A DNA stretch of 64,000 nucleotides from Lachnospiraceae bacterium (GTDB taxonomy: Bacteria > Bacillota > Clostridia > Lachnospirales > Lachnospiraceae). Location of the stretch: NCBI GenBank assembly GCA_024680055.1, contig JAILCP010000097.1, positions 1 to 64,000 of the forward strand. The letters run 5' to 3'. The notes under the pieces were generated by a model. The model was given only the letters and a program-made list of their open reading frames with translations, was not told where the DNA came from and searched no databases. Shown one piece after another: positions 8,988 through 20,538 of this stretch. Position 1 is the first letter of the stretch. Every line of letters begins with the position of its first letter. The position numbers were made by a program, and so were the translations under genes.

Positions 8988-11201
8988 TTAAAATCCTTGA
9001 ATCGGGTCAAAATCAAAGGAAACATAGCCTCCCTCATAATCTGTTTTTTCCCGATACGTTTCTATGGTATTTTTTATTTTAATTAACTGCCGGTAATCCA
9101 TGGCTTTTACGTAGATTACCTTTCGATAAACATCTTGTATCTTTTTGATTTTTGCATCGGTGGGTCCTAAAAGAATCACCTTTTCTTCTGTCTTATTTGC
9201 CACTTCATAAAGGGTTTCCGAAAGCTTTTGTGCCACCTCTTCCTTTTCTGCCATAATGGCAATTAACAACATATGTCCTTTTGGCGGATAATGAAGCAGT
9301 TTTCGATAGGCGATTTCTTCCCGGTAAAAGCTTTCATAATCCTGGCTTGATGCATCTTTGATGGCAAAATGTTCCGGATGATAGGTCTGAATCACCACTT
9401 CTCCGTCCACTGCACCTCTGCCTGCCCGTCCCGCTGCCTGGGTCAAAAGCTGAAAGGTCTTTTCCGACGCCCTGTAATCATCTGCATTCAGTGACATATC
9501 GGCGGCTAGAATCCCCACCAAGGAAACCTTTGGAAAATCGTGTCCCTTTACGATCATCTGGGTTCCCACCAAAATGTCCGCCTCCCCATTTGCAAAGGCA
9601 GACAAAATATTTTCATATCCGTCCTTGGTTCTTGTGGTATCCCTGTCCATACGAAGGATTCGCGCCTTTGGAAAAAGCGTCTGCAGACTTTCCTGTACCT
9701 TCTCGGTACCAACCTTAAACCCTCCTATATATCCGGAACCACATACCGGGCATTGCTGTACTTTCGGAATTTTGTATCCACAATAGTGACATTGCATGGT
9801 TCCGTCCAAATGCTCTGTTAAAGATACATCACAGTGGGGACATTTCACCACGCTTCCGCAGCTTCTGCAACTGATAAAACCGCTGGCTCCGCGCCGATTG
9901 AGAAAAAGTATACTCTGCTCCTTCTTCTCCAGTCGGTCCTTTAGTTTATTCATAAGTAAATCGCTGAACATAGAGCGATTTCCAAGCTTTAATTCCTCCC
10001 GCATGTCCACCACATGGGCCTTTGGAAGTTGTTTTCCGTTGTATCTATGTTTTAACGGGAAATAATGATATTGTCCCGTCTCTGCCTGATAAAAGCTTTC
10101 CACCGACGGTGTGGCGGATCCTAAAATTACCCTGGCTCCGTTTTGCTCTCCGCGGTAAATGGCCGTTTCTCTGGCGTGATACTTTGGGATACCTTCGCTT
10201 TTATAGGTGGATTCATGCTCCTCGTCGATAATAATCAATCCCAGATTTAAAAACGGAGTAAAAAGTGCACTACGTGGGCCAATCATAATGTCCACCTGGC
10301 CTTTTTGGGCCCTCTCCAACTGATCAAAGCGTTCTCCCTGAGATAGTTTTGAATGAAGAACGGAAACCCGATCTCCAAACCGATGATAAAACCGCATCAC
10401 CGTTTGATAGGTCAATGCAATTTCCGGAATCAGCATAATCACCTGTTTTCCCTCATCAATGACATGCTGCATTATTTCCATGTATACTTCAGTCTTACCG
10501 CTACCTGTGATTCCATGAATCAGACAGGGTTTTAAATCCCGACAGGAAAGAATCCCCTCCACCACCTGTTGCTGTTCGTAAGTCAACGTTGGGCGATAGG
10601 TATTTGCATGATCTGTGTCAATGGGATTTCGATAACTCCTTTTGGTAGTTACCGCCACAAATCCCTGTTCTTCCATTTTTTTGATTACTGCGGTGGATAC
10701 ATGAAGCTTACCGGTAAGCACCCGTTGTTCTATGGTTCCATCGTCCATCAATGCATTGATCAAACGAAGCTTGGCCACTTGCTTTTTTTCTTCAAAACTT
10801 GCTGCCAACTCCATGGCACGCTGTTTTGTTAAAAGCAGCTCCACCATCTTCACTTCCTTGGCTTTTCCTTTTGCCTTCATGGGAAGAACTGTCTTTAAAG
10901 CTTGATTTAATATTCCGCCGTATTGCTGTTTCATCCAGGCCGCCAGTCGAATCAATTGTCCTGTTACCCCGGCGTTGTCCATGACCTTTTCAATGTCTTT
11001 ATAGGTAATGGTCTCATCCGGCACCTGATTTGTGATTCCCACCACAAATCCCTGCAGTTTTCGATTGGCCTTTCCAAAGGGAATCACCACCAGGCTGCCA
11101 AGATGCACCTGCTCTTCCAATTCCTTTGGAATCTTATAGGTAAAAGGACGATCCAGTTTTTCAATTGATATATCTACAATAATGTTGGCATAATTTGCCA
11201 T
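8988..11201 (-). CDS. priA: Primosomal protein N' (PriA helicase)
   Basis: GITGSGKTEVYM, DEEHE, zinc-binding CRSCGSVVKCPHCDVSL..CHYCGYKIPKVQQCPVCG, helicase motifs. Confidence 0.97.
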   Translation of the reverse strand: MANYANIIVDISIEKLDRPFTYKIPKELEEQVHLGSLVVIPFGKANRKLQGFVVGITNQVPDETITYKDIEKVMDNAGVTGQLIRLAAWMKQQYGGILNQALKTVLPMKAKGKAKEVKMVELLLTKQRAMELAASFEEKKQVAKLRLINALMDDGTIEQRVLTGKLHVSTAVIKKMEEQGFVAVTTKRSYRNPIDTDHANTYRPTLTYEQQQVVEGILSCRDLKPCLIHGITGSGKTEVYMEIMQHVIDEGKQVIMLIPEIALTYQTVMRFYHRFGDRVSVLHSKLSQGERFDQLERAQKGQVDIMIGPRSALFTPFLNLGLIIIDEEHESTYKSEGIPKYHARETAIYRGEQNGARVILGSATPSVESFYQAETGQYHYFPLKHRYNGKQLPKAHVVDMREELKLGNRSMFSDLLMNKLKDRLEKKEQSILFLNRRGASGFISCRSCGSVVKCPHCDVSLTEHLDGTMQCHYCGYKIPKVQQCPVCGSGYIGGFKVGTEKVQESLQTLFPKARILRMDRDTTRTKDGYENILSAFANGEADILVGTQMIVKGHDFPKVSLVGILAADMSLNADDYRASEKTFQLLTQAAGRAGRGAVDGEVVIQTYHPEHFAIKDASSQDYESFYREEIAYRKLLHYPPKGHMLLIAIMAEKEEVAQKLSETLYEVANKTEEKVILLGPTDAKIKKIQDVYRKVIYVKAMDYRQLIKIKNTIETYREKTDYEGGYVSFDFDPIQGF

Positions 11202-11202
11202 A

Positions 11203-12669
11203 TTACACTCCTGCGTTTTGTAATGCGTCTTTGATTAATTCTCTGTCATCCATGTGGTATTTTACCCCTTTGATTTCCTGGTAATCCTCATGGCCCTTGC
11301 CGGCCACAATAATTACATCCCCTTCTTTGGCGTTATCTACCGCATATTGAATGGCTTCTTTTCGATCCTCAATCATACAATAATTTCCGTCTGTTTTCTT
11401 CATTCCTGTTTCAATATCTGCAAGAATATCTTTCGGTTCTTCATCTCGTGGATTATCCGAGGTAATGATTGTATAATCCGCCAGCTTTCCTGACACCTCT
11501 CCCATCTCAAAACGACGAAGTTTGGAACGATTTCCTCCACAGCCAAATATACAAACCAGTCTTCCCGGCTGATATTCTTTCATGGTGCTGAGAAGACTCT
11601 CAAGAGCCATGGCATTGTGGGCATAATCCAGTAAAACAGTGTATCCTTTTCCTGTCTCCACTTTTTCCACACGACCTCTTGCCTTTGCCTCTTTTAACAC
11701 CTTTTTCATGGTAGCTTCCTCCACGTCAAAATGACGGCAAATGGCCAGGGCTGCCAGGGAATTATAAACACTGAATTTTCCCGGCATATCCACTTCCATA
11801 TGTCCCTGATAACTTCCCACGGTATCGTAGGCAATTCCAAGGTATCCGGGACGCTTCACCAATTCTATATTCACTGCCTGAAGGGATGCTCCGGGGTTCA
11901 ATCCATAGGTTTCCACCGTACAGGTATGACCCTCTAACACCTGCTTATAGTGAGAGTCGTCGGCATTTACAATACCGTGGCGACACTTCTTAAACAGCAT
12001 TCCCTTACATTGCATGTATTCTTCAAAACTTTCATGTTCGTTAGGTCCGATGTGATCCGGCTCCAGATTGGTAAATACACCAAGTTCAAAGGTAAAACCA
12101 TCGGTTCTGTGCATTTTCAATCCCTGGGAAGACACTTCCATAACGGCGGCTTCACAACCTGCCTCCACCATTTTTGCAAAATATTCCTGAACCAGATAAG
12201 ACTCAGGTGTGGTATTCACTGCAGGAATCACCTCATCTCCCATAATGGCCTCAATGGTACCGATTAAGCCGGTTTTATAACCTGCGTTTTCCAATACGGA
12301 ACGTACCATATACGTTGTGGTGGTCTTTCCCTTGGTTCCGGTTACACCAATCACCTTTAATTTATCGGCAGGATAATCAAAATATGCAGCTGACAAATAC
12401 GCCAGTGCCTCTCTGGAATCCTTTACTTTAATCACGGTAATCTCTTTTCCAACAGTTACATCTTTTGTAACCACAAGGGCTGTGGCACCTTTTTCAACGG
12501 CCATATCGATATAGTCATGACCATCCACTGCCGTTCCCTCTATGCAAACAAATAAGGTATTTTCTTTTACTTTTCTGGAATCGTATACCAGATATTGAAT
12601 TTCCTTCTCCAGTTCTCCTTGTTCCAATGTGTATTCCACACGTTCTAATAATTGTTTAAGACTCTTCAT
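11203..12669 (-). CDS. murE: UDP-N-acetylmuramyl-tripeptide synthetase MurE
   Basis: GVTGTKGKTTTTYM, DYAHN, SDNPRDEEP, AGKGHEDYQ. Confidence 0.96.
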   Translation of the reverse strand: MKSLKQLLERVEYTLEQGELEKEIQYLVYDSRKVKENTLFVCIEGTAVDGHDYIDMAVEKGATALVVTKDVTVGKEITVIKVKDSREALAYLSAAYFDYPADKLKVIGVTGTKGKTTTTYMVRSVLENAGYKTGLIGTIEAIMGDEVIPAVNTTPESYLVQEYFAKMVEAGCEAAVMEVSSQGLKMHRTDGFTFELGVFTNLEPDHIGPNEHESFEEYMQCKGMLFKKCRHGIVNADDSHYKQVLEGHTCTVETYGLNPGASLQAVNIELVKRPGYLGIAYDTVGSYQGHMEVDMPGKFSVYNSLAALAICRHFDVEEATMKKVLKEAKARGRVEKVETGKGYTVLLDYAHNAMALESLLSTMKEYQPGRLVCIFGCGGNRSKLRRFEMGEVSGKLADYTIITSDNPRDEEPKDILADIETGMKKTDGNYCMIEDRKEAIQYAVDNAKEGDVIIVAGKGHEDYQEIKGVKYHMDDRELIKDALQNAGV

Positions 12670-12825
12670 ATTTATCCCCTTCTACATTAACGACACATTA
12701 ATTCATTATACTAAATTTCGGCCTTTTTTACAAGTAATGGGCTACCTTCCACCGGAAGATAGCCCTTTGTTTTTCTCACTTTTTCTATAGTTCAAGGCTC
12801 TTTTTAAAGCCCCGGTCACGTCGCG

Positions 12826-13488
12826 TTAAAAACGAATGCCGTACCATCCGTTTCCGCAACAGAATATATTGCAAAATAGATTTAAAAGGAACATGGACAC
12901 GCACCATCTGCCCATATTGCCCACAGGATTTTCGTAGGTATTTCCCATGTTCTGATACCAGGTACCGCCGTTTTCCAGATATTCCAAAAACTGACGATAC
13001 TCAAGATTACTGGGATCCCGACGTACCGCTTCTCTGGCCATAGCCATGGCATTGACATTATTTCCCATGCCGTTGTTGGCCACTGCACTATAGTAGAACC
13101 ACTGTCCGTTGCGGGAAGCCTGGGAAATGCTGTCTAACACATGCAGCGCCTCTTTGTAATAACGATTACGAATATAGTTGGCTGCCGCCTGTAATTTCAC
13201 ACCATCATCAGAATCGCTGTAGGTCTGAGAGCTTCTTTCAAAACCTCCAAAACCACCGAATCCGCCATAATAGCTGCCTCCGTATTCACTTCCGCCGGAC
13301 TGTCTTTGATGCATTATATCATTGTAAGCCTGCTGTACTTCCTTAAAACGTTCCTCTGCCAACTCTTTGTTCGGATTGTTCACATTGGCATCGGGATGAT
13401 ACTGCCTGCTTAGTTTTCTGTATGCTTTTTTGATTTCCTCGTCTGTAGCACTTCTGGAAACTCCCAATACTACATATGGATCTCTCAT
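12826..13488 (-). CDS. J-domain (DnaJ-like) membrane-associated protein
   Basis: [35 protein letters not shown] with HPD motif; GYGG-rich linker; hydrophobic C-terminus. Confidence 0.92.
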   Translation of the reverse strand: MRDPYVVLGVSRSATDEEIKKAYRKLSRQYHPDANVNNPNKELAEERFKEVQQAYNDIMHQRQSGGSEYGGSYYGGFGGFGGFERSSQTYSDSDDGVKLQAAANYIRNRYYKEALHVLDSISQASRNGQWFYYSAVANNGMGNNVNAMAMAREAVRRDPSNLEYRQFLEYLENGGTWYQNMGNTYENPVGNMGRWCVSMFLLNLFCNIFCCGNGWYGIRF

Positions 13489-14345
13489 TTACTCTTTCTC
13501 TTTTCTTTCATTTTCTTGCGCTTTTTCAACTGCTTCATTTCGTACCTTGTCCAAACACCGGAATATAAAATATTCCGAAGCAAGTCCGCATGATGCACAA
13601 TCGGCATACGTTCAAAGGAACGGGCACACTCTGCCATCATACTTTTTAGAATTAATTTCACAAAGGTATCGAAATCCTCCCCTGCATTTTGTTGACGCCA
13701 AAAACTAAAAGGATTGTACAATCCCATTTGTTCATCCTTTTCGATATCCTCATAGGCATCCATTAGATAAACAAATTTTCCAAGATAAAAACCAAGCGCT
13801 CTCAGCTCCTCAGACCACATATCTTCCTTCCAGTCAAAAATTTCGGAAAGCATTTCTCCTGTAAGTCCTGCCACCGCATCCAGATTGGTTTCGTAGCCTG
13901 CCTCTGTAAGCGCCAATTTCTTAATATAATCCTCAATCGCCGTTGCCTGCCTCGGATATTCCGCAGAAATCCGGTCATACTGTTTCTTAAGACTCATGGC
14001 CAGTGTCTTCTTTGATATGGACCTGCTATCTTTCCAATCATCCTGCAAGTTCTGATAGGATAACAAAATATTCATCTTGGCAGCATATACACTTGCTTCC
14101 GAGCTGCGGGATGTTTTCTTCTTGGCCGGGTGCATAAAACATGTAAATCGTTCTTTGATCACCTGCGGCTCGTAAAGTCCCGTCAGCAAAATGGTTAAAA
14201 AGGTCATGTCATAGTTTAAAAGAATCTGCCCCTTAGGACCTGCAAGTTCTTTTAACTCTCTACAAAGACCGCAATAATAGGATTGATATTGTTCCTGTTG
14301 TTCCTTTGACAACTCTTGTCTGTTAATATTGATATATCCAAACAA
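13485..14345 (-). CDS. DUF5685-family protein (unknown function)
   Basis: [34 protein letters not shown]-terminus; overlaps the J-domain gene by 4 nt (ATGA). Confidence 0.75.
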   Translation of the reverse strand: MFGYININRQELSKEQQEQYQSYYCGLCRELKELAGPKGQILLNYDMTFLTILLTGLYEPQVIKERFTCFMHPAKKKTSRSSEASVYAAKMNILLSYQNLQDDWKDSRSISKKTLAMSLKKQYDRISAEYPRQATAIEDYIKKLALTEAGYETNLDAVAGLTGEMLSEIFDWKEDMWSEELRALGFYLGKFVYLMDAYEDIEKDEQMGLYNPFSFWRQQNAGEDFDTFVKLILKSMMAECARSFERMPIVHHADLLRNILYSGVWTRYEMKQLKKRKKMKEKRKSK

Positions 14346-14351
14346 TGCAAA

Positions 14352-14756
14352 CTAACTCCTCTTAACAAACGCCTGTCTGCATTGCGGACAGGTAATCTCA
14401 ATTTTTCCTTTTCCCTTTGGAACACGTACCTTCTGACCGCATGTTGGGCATGCATAAAAACGGTACATTTTTCTCTGTTTTGCGTGAAGCTGTTTCAATT
14501 TCAACCATCCGACCACGCTGTTTTGTATAGAAAGATACTTTTGATTTTCCTGGTATCTCTTTGGAATATTTTTTGAAAACATTCGAACATATGCAAGTAG
14601 TAAAACTACCAGTCCAAGACCATAAAAAATACGGATTCTGGCGAAGGAAGAAAGAAGGAGACAAAGAATGGATATTACAAGCATCCCCTTATTCAACTGG
14701 TCATTTCCGTATCTACCATACATTGCCCTTGCTACACGATCTCTAAACTTCATCAA
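14352..14756 (-). CDS. Small membrane protein with C-terminal zinc-ribbon-like motif
   Basis: Two hydrophobic segments followed by CPTCGQKVRVPKGKGKIEITCPQC. Confidence 0.7.
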   Translation of the reverse strand: MMKFRDRVARAMYGRYGNDQLNKGMLVISILCLLLSSFARIRIFYGLGLVVLLLAYVRMFSKNIPKRYQENQKYLSIQNSVVGWLKLKQLHAKQRKMYRFYACPTCGQKVRVPKGKGKIEITCPQCRQAFVKRS

Positions 14757-14863
14757 ATCACCTCTCTAAACGTCATTGAAACAAGTCTAGAATATCGCTT
14801 TGCACATGTCAACACAGTTATTTTCTTTTTAGATTTCTTAATATTTTTTTTATAAAATCAATT

Positions 14864-15208
14864 AGTAAGCAGGACTGTAAGCCGGGTTATGTCGTGAATG
14901 ATCATCTATCTAGAACGATTGTTACCAACCGTCTCAAGCGACCTACCTGAAGCTGGCGGGCCACGTCATCGCTTCTATCTGGTCTTGCTTCGAATGGGGT
15001 TTGCAGAGCCTGTCCTGTTACCAGAACAGCGGTAGTCTCTTACACTGCCTTTCCACCCTTACCGTAAAATACGGCGGTATATTTCTGTTGCACTTTCCTG
15101 GGAGTCACCTCCACCGGCCGTTAGCCGGCATCCTGCCCTATGAAGCCCGGACTTTCCTCACCTGCGGTCTTTCGACACTTGCAGCCGCGATCATTCGTCC
15201 TGCTTACT
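14864..15208 (-). ncRNA. rnpB: RNase P RNA (bacterial class A)
   Basis: Reverse strand has terminal P1 pairing (AGTAAGCAGGACGAATGATCGCGGCTG ... CTTACAGTCCTGCTTACT), conserved GAGGAAAGTCCGGGCT, and an internal GCGACCTACC region on the plus strand. Confidence 0.95.
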
Positions 15209-15219
15209 ATGATTCAATT

Positions 15220-16869
15220 TTAAACGTTAAAACAGCTACCTCCGATAAACTCGCGGAATAAGGAGTTATTGTTAATATCCTCACTTGGAGCCGGAAGCAC
15301 ATATTCAAGCATCTTTAAAAGACGCTTTGCTTCATAATATTCCGGATCACTTGGTTTGATCTGGTGAAGCAACGGTTGTACATATGGTTTAATTACAGCC
15401 ATTTCATAAATAAAAGCTGAATTAAACATTGCATCTGCACTGTCCTGATTCGGGAAGATATATTTTTCTTCGCCTCGTCTTACGGAGTACCACATGGCAA
15501 TGGTTTCCTTTGCACTGGTACCTCTTGTTCTTGCATCACGAACAATACGGCGAAGCAGTCTTCCGTCTGTGGTATGTAAACAATTGTGCTCATCTAAGTT
15601 TAATACAACCAGAGCACTGATGTAAATTTTAAATTTCAAATCGGAATCAATTCCGTAGGACATTTTTTCATTCAATCCATGAATGCCTTCAATAACCAAA
15701 ATGTCCTCATCCCCAAGTTTCATATAATCTCCACGGTATTCTCTTCGACCGTTTTTAAAATTATATCTTGGCAATTCCACCTTCTCACCTTTCAAAAGGT
15801 TTTGCATATCCTCATTGAACTGTTTTACGTCAAGGGCTTCCAGGCATTCATAATCCGGATTTCCCTGTTCGTCCAAAGGTGTATCTTCTCTGTTGCGATA
15901 ATAATTATCAAGTCCGATCGGATGCGGCTTCATTCCCTGTGCCATAAGCTGAATGGAAAGACGATGGGAGAAGGATGTCTTACCTGAGGAAGACGGTCCT
16001 GCAATCATAACAAACTTGCTTCCCCGCTCTTTGATTTGAGCCGCAATGTCTCCGATTTTCTTTTCCATCAAAGCTTCCTGTACAAGTACAATGTCCTGAA
16101 GCTTGCCATCCACAATGGCATCATTTAAATCACCAAGGGTAACGATGCCAAGCATGTCTCCCCATTTGGTGCTTTCTTTTAAAGTCTCATATAACTTTCC
16201 TGATGGGGTAAAAGGAGCTACTTCCCTACTGTTTTCATTTGGGAACAGTAACACAAAACCATCATCATAAAGTGCCAGGTCAAAATATTTAATCATGCCT
16301 GTATTTGGAAGCATATAGCCGTAATAATAATCCACATAATGACGGATACTGTAAACATTCACGCTGGAGCTGGCACGATATTTAAACAAATTGCCTTTGT
16401 CATGCATGCCTACCTCTTCAAACATTTTTACAGCATCGGTGGTATCATAGCTGTTTTTGCAAATAGGAATATTTTGGTCCACCAGCTTTTGCATTTCTGC
16501 TTTCAGCTGATCCAAAAGCTCCTGAGTTACTTTTACATTCTCACGCAGTCTGCAGAAAAATCCCTGACTGAGGGAGAACAACACTTCCACATGTAAATCA
16601 TGATTAATATTGTAAAGTGCCTTTTGCATCAACATGGTTGCGCTTCTTCTGTAAGTTCTGATTCCTGTGGAGGAAGCTGTGGTCAAAAACTCAACTTCTC
16701 CTTCCTCTGTAATCGGTTTGTTAAGCTCAACCAATTTACCGTTTCTCACTGCAAGCGCAATATCATCAGGATAATCCTTTTGAAACTGATTTGCAAGTTC
16801 CAAAAAAGTCATACCCTCTTCTACTTCTAAAGCCTGACCGTTTACTGAAATTTTTACACTATTTGCCAT
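15220..16869 (-). CDS. TGS/ThrRS-like domain fused to uridine kinase (nucleoside kinase)
   Basis: N-terminal TGS-like ISVNGQALEVEEGMTFLELA; C-terminal P-loop IAGPSSSGKTSFSHRL and uridine kinase/PRK motifs (LDNYYRNREDTP, IEGIHGLN). Confidence 0.88.
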   Translation of the reverse strand: MANSVKISVNGQALEVEEGMTFLELANQFQKDYPDDIALAVRNGKLVELNKPITEEGEVEFLTTASSTGIRTYRRSATMLMQKALYNINHDLHVEVLFSLSQGFFCRLRENVKVTQELLDQLKAEMQKLVDQNIPICKNSYDTTDAVKMFEEVGMHDKGNLFKYRASSSVNVYSIRHYVDYYYGYMLPNTGMIKYFDLALYDDGFVLLFPNENSREVAPFTPSGKLYETLKESTKWGDMLGIVTLGDLNDAIVDGKLQDIVLVQEALMEKKIGDIAAQIKERGSKFVMIAGPSSSGKTSFSHRLSIQLMAQGMKPHPIGLDNYYRNREDTPLDEQGNPDYECLEALDVKQFNEDMQNLLKGEKVELPRYNFKNGRREYRGDYMKLGDEDILVIEGIHGLNEKMSYGIDSDLKFKIYISALVVLNLDEHNCLHTTDGRLLRRIVRDARTRGTSAKETIAMWYSVRRGEEKYIFPNQDSADAMFNSAFIYEMAVIKPYVQPLLHQIKPSDPEYYEAKRLLKMLEYVLPAPSEDINNNSLFREFIGGSCFNV

Positions 16870-16882
16870 ATGATTAGCCCCC

Positions 16883-17593
16883 TTAAAAAAAGTTCTGTGC
16901 CGCCTGATTCCTTCGCATCTTTTCCTGTAATTCTTTCTTTCGCAATTCCTTTTGAGCCCCCTCTTTCATTTCCGTAAGAGATTCTTCAATTTTCATTAAA
17001 TTTTCTTGTTCTTTCAAAACATATTGCCAAAGCACGGTGTTCTTCTCTTTCAAAAGTAACGGTCCGTATTCATCAAAAAGGGAAGTTTCTGAAGTAACCT
17101 GTTCCTGTCCCTTCACATATTTTCCCATAGGATAATACTTTCCGTCCTCAAACACCATATCTTCTTTTACACAAACATATCCCAGCTCCCTCATGGAAGA
17201 GCGAAAAAATGCCTGTTCCGATTGCGGTTGCAAAATCAATTCCTTTACGCCACTATCTTTTTTTAGGATATCAATACTTTGTGTCAGAATCTTGATAACA
17301 AGTCTGCCACCCATTCCGGCAATAATCACACTTTCCCCTTCGGATTCCAAAAGTTCTTTCAGACCATCGGAACGTCTTGTTTTAATTTTGTCCTGAAGTC
17401 CTTCTTTTTGAATATTCTTCCGGGCTGCCTTTAAAGGGCCTTCATTAATATCCATAGCCACGGCACTTGGTGCAATGTGATTCTCCACCAGGTAAATCGG
17501 TAGATATCCATGGTCACATCCAATGTCCGCCACCTTTCGTCCCGGTGTCACCAAAGATGCCACAGCCTGCATTCTATGTGTTAATTTGATCAT
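16883..17593 (-). CDS. trmK: tRNA (adenine22-N1)-methyltransferase TrmK
   Basis: RMQAVASLVTPGRKVADIGCDHGYLPIYLV, IAGMGGRL; downstream of rpoD as usual. Confidence 0.93.
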   Translation of the reverse strand: MIKLTHRMQAVASLVTPGRKVADIGCDHGYLPIYLVENHIAPSAVAMDINEGPLKAARKNIQKEGLQDKIKTRRSDGLKELLESEGESVIIAGMGGRLVIKILTQSIDILKKDSGVKELILQPQSEQAFFRSSMRELGYVCVKEDMVFEDGKYYPMGKYVKGQEQVTSETSLFDEYGPLLLKEKNTVLWQYVLKEQENLMKIEESLTEMKEGAQKELRKKELQEKMRRNQAAQNFF

Positions 17594-18711
17594 TACTCTA
17601 AATAATCCTTTAATTTACGACTTCTGCTTGGATGTCTTAACTTACGAAGCGCTTTCGCCTCAATCTGACGAATACGCTCACGGGTAACGTTAAATTCTTT
17701 TCCAACTTCTTCCAGGGTACGTGCTCTTCCATCGTCCAATCCAAAGCGTAAACGAAGTACCTTCTGTTCACGTTCGGTCAATGTTTCAAGCACTTCGGAA
17801 AGCTGTTCCTTAAGCAGGGTAAAAGCAGCTGCTTCCGCCGGTACCGGTACCTGCTCATCCTGAATAAAGTCTCCAAGATGGCTGTCTTCCTCTTCACCGA
17901 TTGGTGTCTCTAAGGAAACAGGCTCCTGTGAAATCTTCAAAATTTCTCTTACACGATCCACGTTCATGTTCATTTCCACAGCAATTTCTTCCGGGGTAGG
18001 TTCACGACCCAACTCCTGAAGTAACTGTCTGGAAACACGGATCAGTTTATTGATGGTTTCTACCATATGCACCGGAATACGAATGGTTCTTGCCTGATCC
18101 GCAATGGCACGGGTAATGGCCTGACGAATCCACCAGGTTGCATAGGTTGAAAACTTAAATCCTTTGGTATAGTCGAATTTTTCTACTGCCTTGATTAATC
18201 CAAGATTTCCCTCCTGAATTAAATCAAGGAATAACATTCCTCTTCCCACATAACGTTTTGCAATGGATACCACCAAACGAAGGTTGGCTTCTGCCAAACG
18301 TTTTTTGGCTTCTTCATCTCCATGCTCCAAACGTTTTGCCAATTCCACCTCTTCTTCCGCAGTTAACAGAGGTACCTTACCGATTTCTTTTAAATACATA
18401 CGAACCGGGTCTTCAATACTGACCCCTTCCGGAACCGTAAGGTCAATGGCTTCCATTTCCACATCTTCTTCATCGTTTAATTCACCGTCATCCGGCTCTA
18501 AAAGCAATGCATCCACATCATCATTGATTTTTAAAATTTCAATGTTGTTGCTTTCCAAGGTTTCGATAACCTTTTCGTATTGTTCTGTTTCCAGTTTCTG
18601 ATCGCTGAAAAATTCATTAATATCAGAATCTTCCAATACGTTTTTTTTGCTCTTTGCAAGTGTTACAAGTTCCTGCACTTTCTCATTGAATTTCTGTTCT
18701 TTTTCGTCCAT
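17593..18711 (-). CDS. rpoD: RNA polymerase primary sigma factor (SigA/RpoD)
   Basis: [54 protein letters not shown]; region 4 [26 protein letters not shown]. Confidence 0.98.
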   Translation of the reverse strand: MDEKEQKFNEKVQELVTLAKSKKNVLEDSDINEFFSDQKLETEQYEKVIETLESNNIEILKINDDVDALLLEPDDGELNDEEDVEMEAIDLTVPEGVSIEDPVRMYLKEIGKVPLLTAEEEVELAKRLEHGDEEAKKRLAEANLRLVVSIAKRYVGRGMLFLDLIQEGNLGLIKAVEKFDYTKGFKFSTYATWWIRQAITRAIADQARTIRIPVHMVETINKLIRVSRQLLQELGREPTPEEIAVEMNMNVDRVREILKISQEPVSLETPIGEEEDSHLGDFIQDEQVPVPAEAAAFTLLKEQLSEVLETLTEREQKVLRLRFGLDDGRARTLEEVGKEFNVTRERIRQIEAKALRKLRHPSRSRKLKDYLE

Positions 18712-18729
18712 ATTTCCTCCCTTACGGTG

Positions 18730-20526
18730 CTAATTTTGATCATTGTTTAAATGTATCTCAATTTTTTCTATTTTTTCCAGCTTCCGTTTTTCATCAATTA
18801 GTTTCATTAGAAGTTGCATATCCTGAGGATCCATCTTCTCTGTTTTATCGTCAATACTGTTTTGTTTTACCTTTGCAATGACATCTTTAATGGCCTGTTC
18901 CTGTTCCGCAGCGGTTTCAATATTATGAATGGTGGCATTAAATAAGGACGCCACTTCCCGCTGTTCCTCTTCCAGTTCAAATCTGCTTATAATTTGCGGT
19001 GGATTTAAACTGCCATGTTCCAAGCCGTCATAAACAATGGTTGCCACCTGATAATACAATTCCTCTGTAAAATCCAAAGGCTCCACAAACTGTTTTACCG
19101 TATCAAAAATCTCCGGATGTTCAATCAGAGAAGTAATCAAAAGCTTTTGTGCCTTTTTATTTCCATCCTCTTTTAATTTATCGGAATTAATCCCGCTTTT
19201 CAGCGGTTTTTTCTTCACTACCTGTCCATCCATCTTGGAACTGATACTGGCTACCAGCTTCATCAATCCATCCTGTTTTATATGGAATGTTTGAGAAATT
19301 GCCTCGATGTAGTTGTTCCGTTCCAATTCTTCATGAAAGGTGGTAATCAGCTTCCTGGCAACCTGTTCCTGAAATGCGGTTTTCCCTTGCGGGTCACCCA
19401 TGTTGTATTCCTTTTGTAACATCCTGATTTCAAAAAGAAAACTGTTTTCAGCCTCATCAATTCGCTTCTGATATTCCTCCGCACCCAGATTTTTAATAAA
19501 TTCATCCGGATCCTTGTAAGGATTCATATTAATCACCCTAGCAGGCAATCCCACTTCCCTTAAAATTGGAATGGCTCGAAGCGCAGCCTTCACTCCCGCA
19601 TTATCGCTGTCAAAGGTTAGATACACTTCCTTGGCATATCGTTTCATCAAAAATGCATGTCCCTGGGTAAAAGCTGTACCAAGGGCCGCCACCGCCATAT
19701 CAAATCCTGCCTGATGAAGACTGATTACATCCATATAGCCCTCACACAAAAGCAAATAGGGTTTCCTTGAAGTTCTTGCAATATTTAATCCGTAAAGATT
19801 ACGGCTTTTATCAAACACCGGGGTTTCCGGAGAGTTTAAGTATTTCGGTTCTCCATCTCCCAAAACTCGGCCTCCGAATCCCACCACGTGATTGTGCACA
19901 TCCATAATTGGAAACATCACCCGGTTCCAGAATTTATCGTAGCCCCCTCGTTTTTCATCCAGGGTTACCAGACCCGAGTCCTTTAAAAGATCTGTACCGG
20001 TACCTTTTTTCACCAGGTATTGATACAAGTCATCACTGTATTTATTGGAATATCCAAGGCCGAATTTCTTCATGGTCTCTTGAGATAATCCTCTTTTAAT
20101 AAAGTACTCCATCCCACTCTTTCCCTGCTCTCTACGAAGCTGGGTATAAAAGTAAGTGGCGGCTTCTTTGTTCAATTCCAGAAGGCGGCTTTTCTTATCT
20201 GCCCTTGCCCTTTCCTCTTTGCTCATTTCCTGCTCCGGAAGGGCGATTCCTGCCCGATCCGCCAGGGCCTCCATGGCTTCTTTAAAGCTGAAGTTTTCAT
20301 AGTTCATCAAAAAGGTAAAAACGTTACCTCCGGCACCGCATCCAAAGCAATAATACATTTGCTTACTTTCACTGACGGAAAAGGATCCGGTTTTTTCATT
20401 ATGGAAGGGACATAATCCAAAATAGGAGCTGCCCTTCTTTTTCAAACTGACATACTCACCAATCACATCCACAATGTTATTGGCAGAACGGACTTCTTCA
20501 ATTAATTCATCCGAATAAAATGCCAT
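18730..20526 (-). CDS. dnaG: DNA primase
   Basis: CHC2 zinc finger (CPFHNEKTGSFSVSESKQMYYCFGCGAGGNVFTF), toprim CEGYMDVI. Confidence 0.97.
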   Translation of the reverse strand: MAFYSDELIEEVRSANNIVDVIGEYVSLKKKGSSYFGLCPFHNEKTGSFSVSESKQMYYCFGCGAGGNVFTFLMNYENFSFKEAMEALADRAGIALPEQEMSKEERARADKKSRLLELNKEAATYFYTQLRREQGKSGMEYFIKRGLSQETMKKFGLGYSNKYSDDLYQYLVKKGTGTDLLKDSGLVTLDEKRGGYDKFWNRVMFPIMDVHNHVVGFGGRVLGDGEPKYLNSPETPVFDKSRNLYGLNIARTSRKPYLLLCEGYMDVISLHQAGFDMAVAALGTAFTQGHAFLMKRYAKEVYLTFDSDNAGVKAALRAIPILREVGLPARVINMNPYKDPDEFIKNLGAEEYQKRIDEAENSFLFEIRMLQKEYNMGDPQGKTAFQEQVARKLITTFHEELERNNYIEAISQTFHIKQDGLMKLVASISSKMDGQVVKKKPLKSGINSDKLKEDGNKKAQKLLITSLIEHPEIFDTVKQFVEPLDFTEELYYQVATIVYDGLEHGSLNPPQIISRFELEEEQREVASLFNATIHNIETAAEQEQAIKDVIAKVKQNSIDDKTEKMDPQDMQLLMKLIDEKRKLEKIEKIEIHLNNDQN

Positions 20527-20538
20527 AGTTCCTCCTTA

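Noticed and set aside
12739-12765. Hairpin GGGCTACCTTCCACCGGAAGATAGCCC followed by TTTGTTTTT on the plus strand
   Set aside because: Good terminator shape only on the plus strand, but neighbouring genes are all on the minus strand; left unassigned.
15001-15261. 86-aa plus-strand ORF
   Set aside because: Lies inside and antisense to the RNase P RNA gene.
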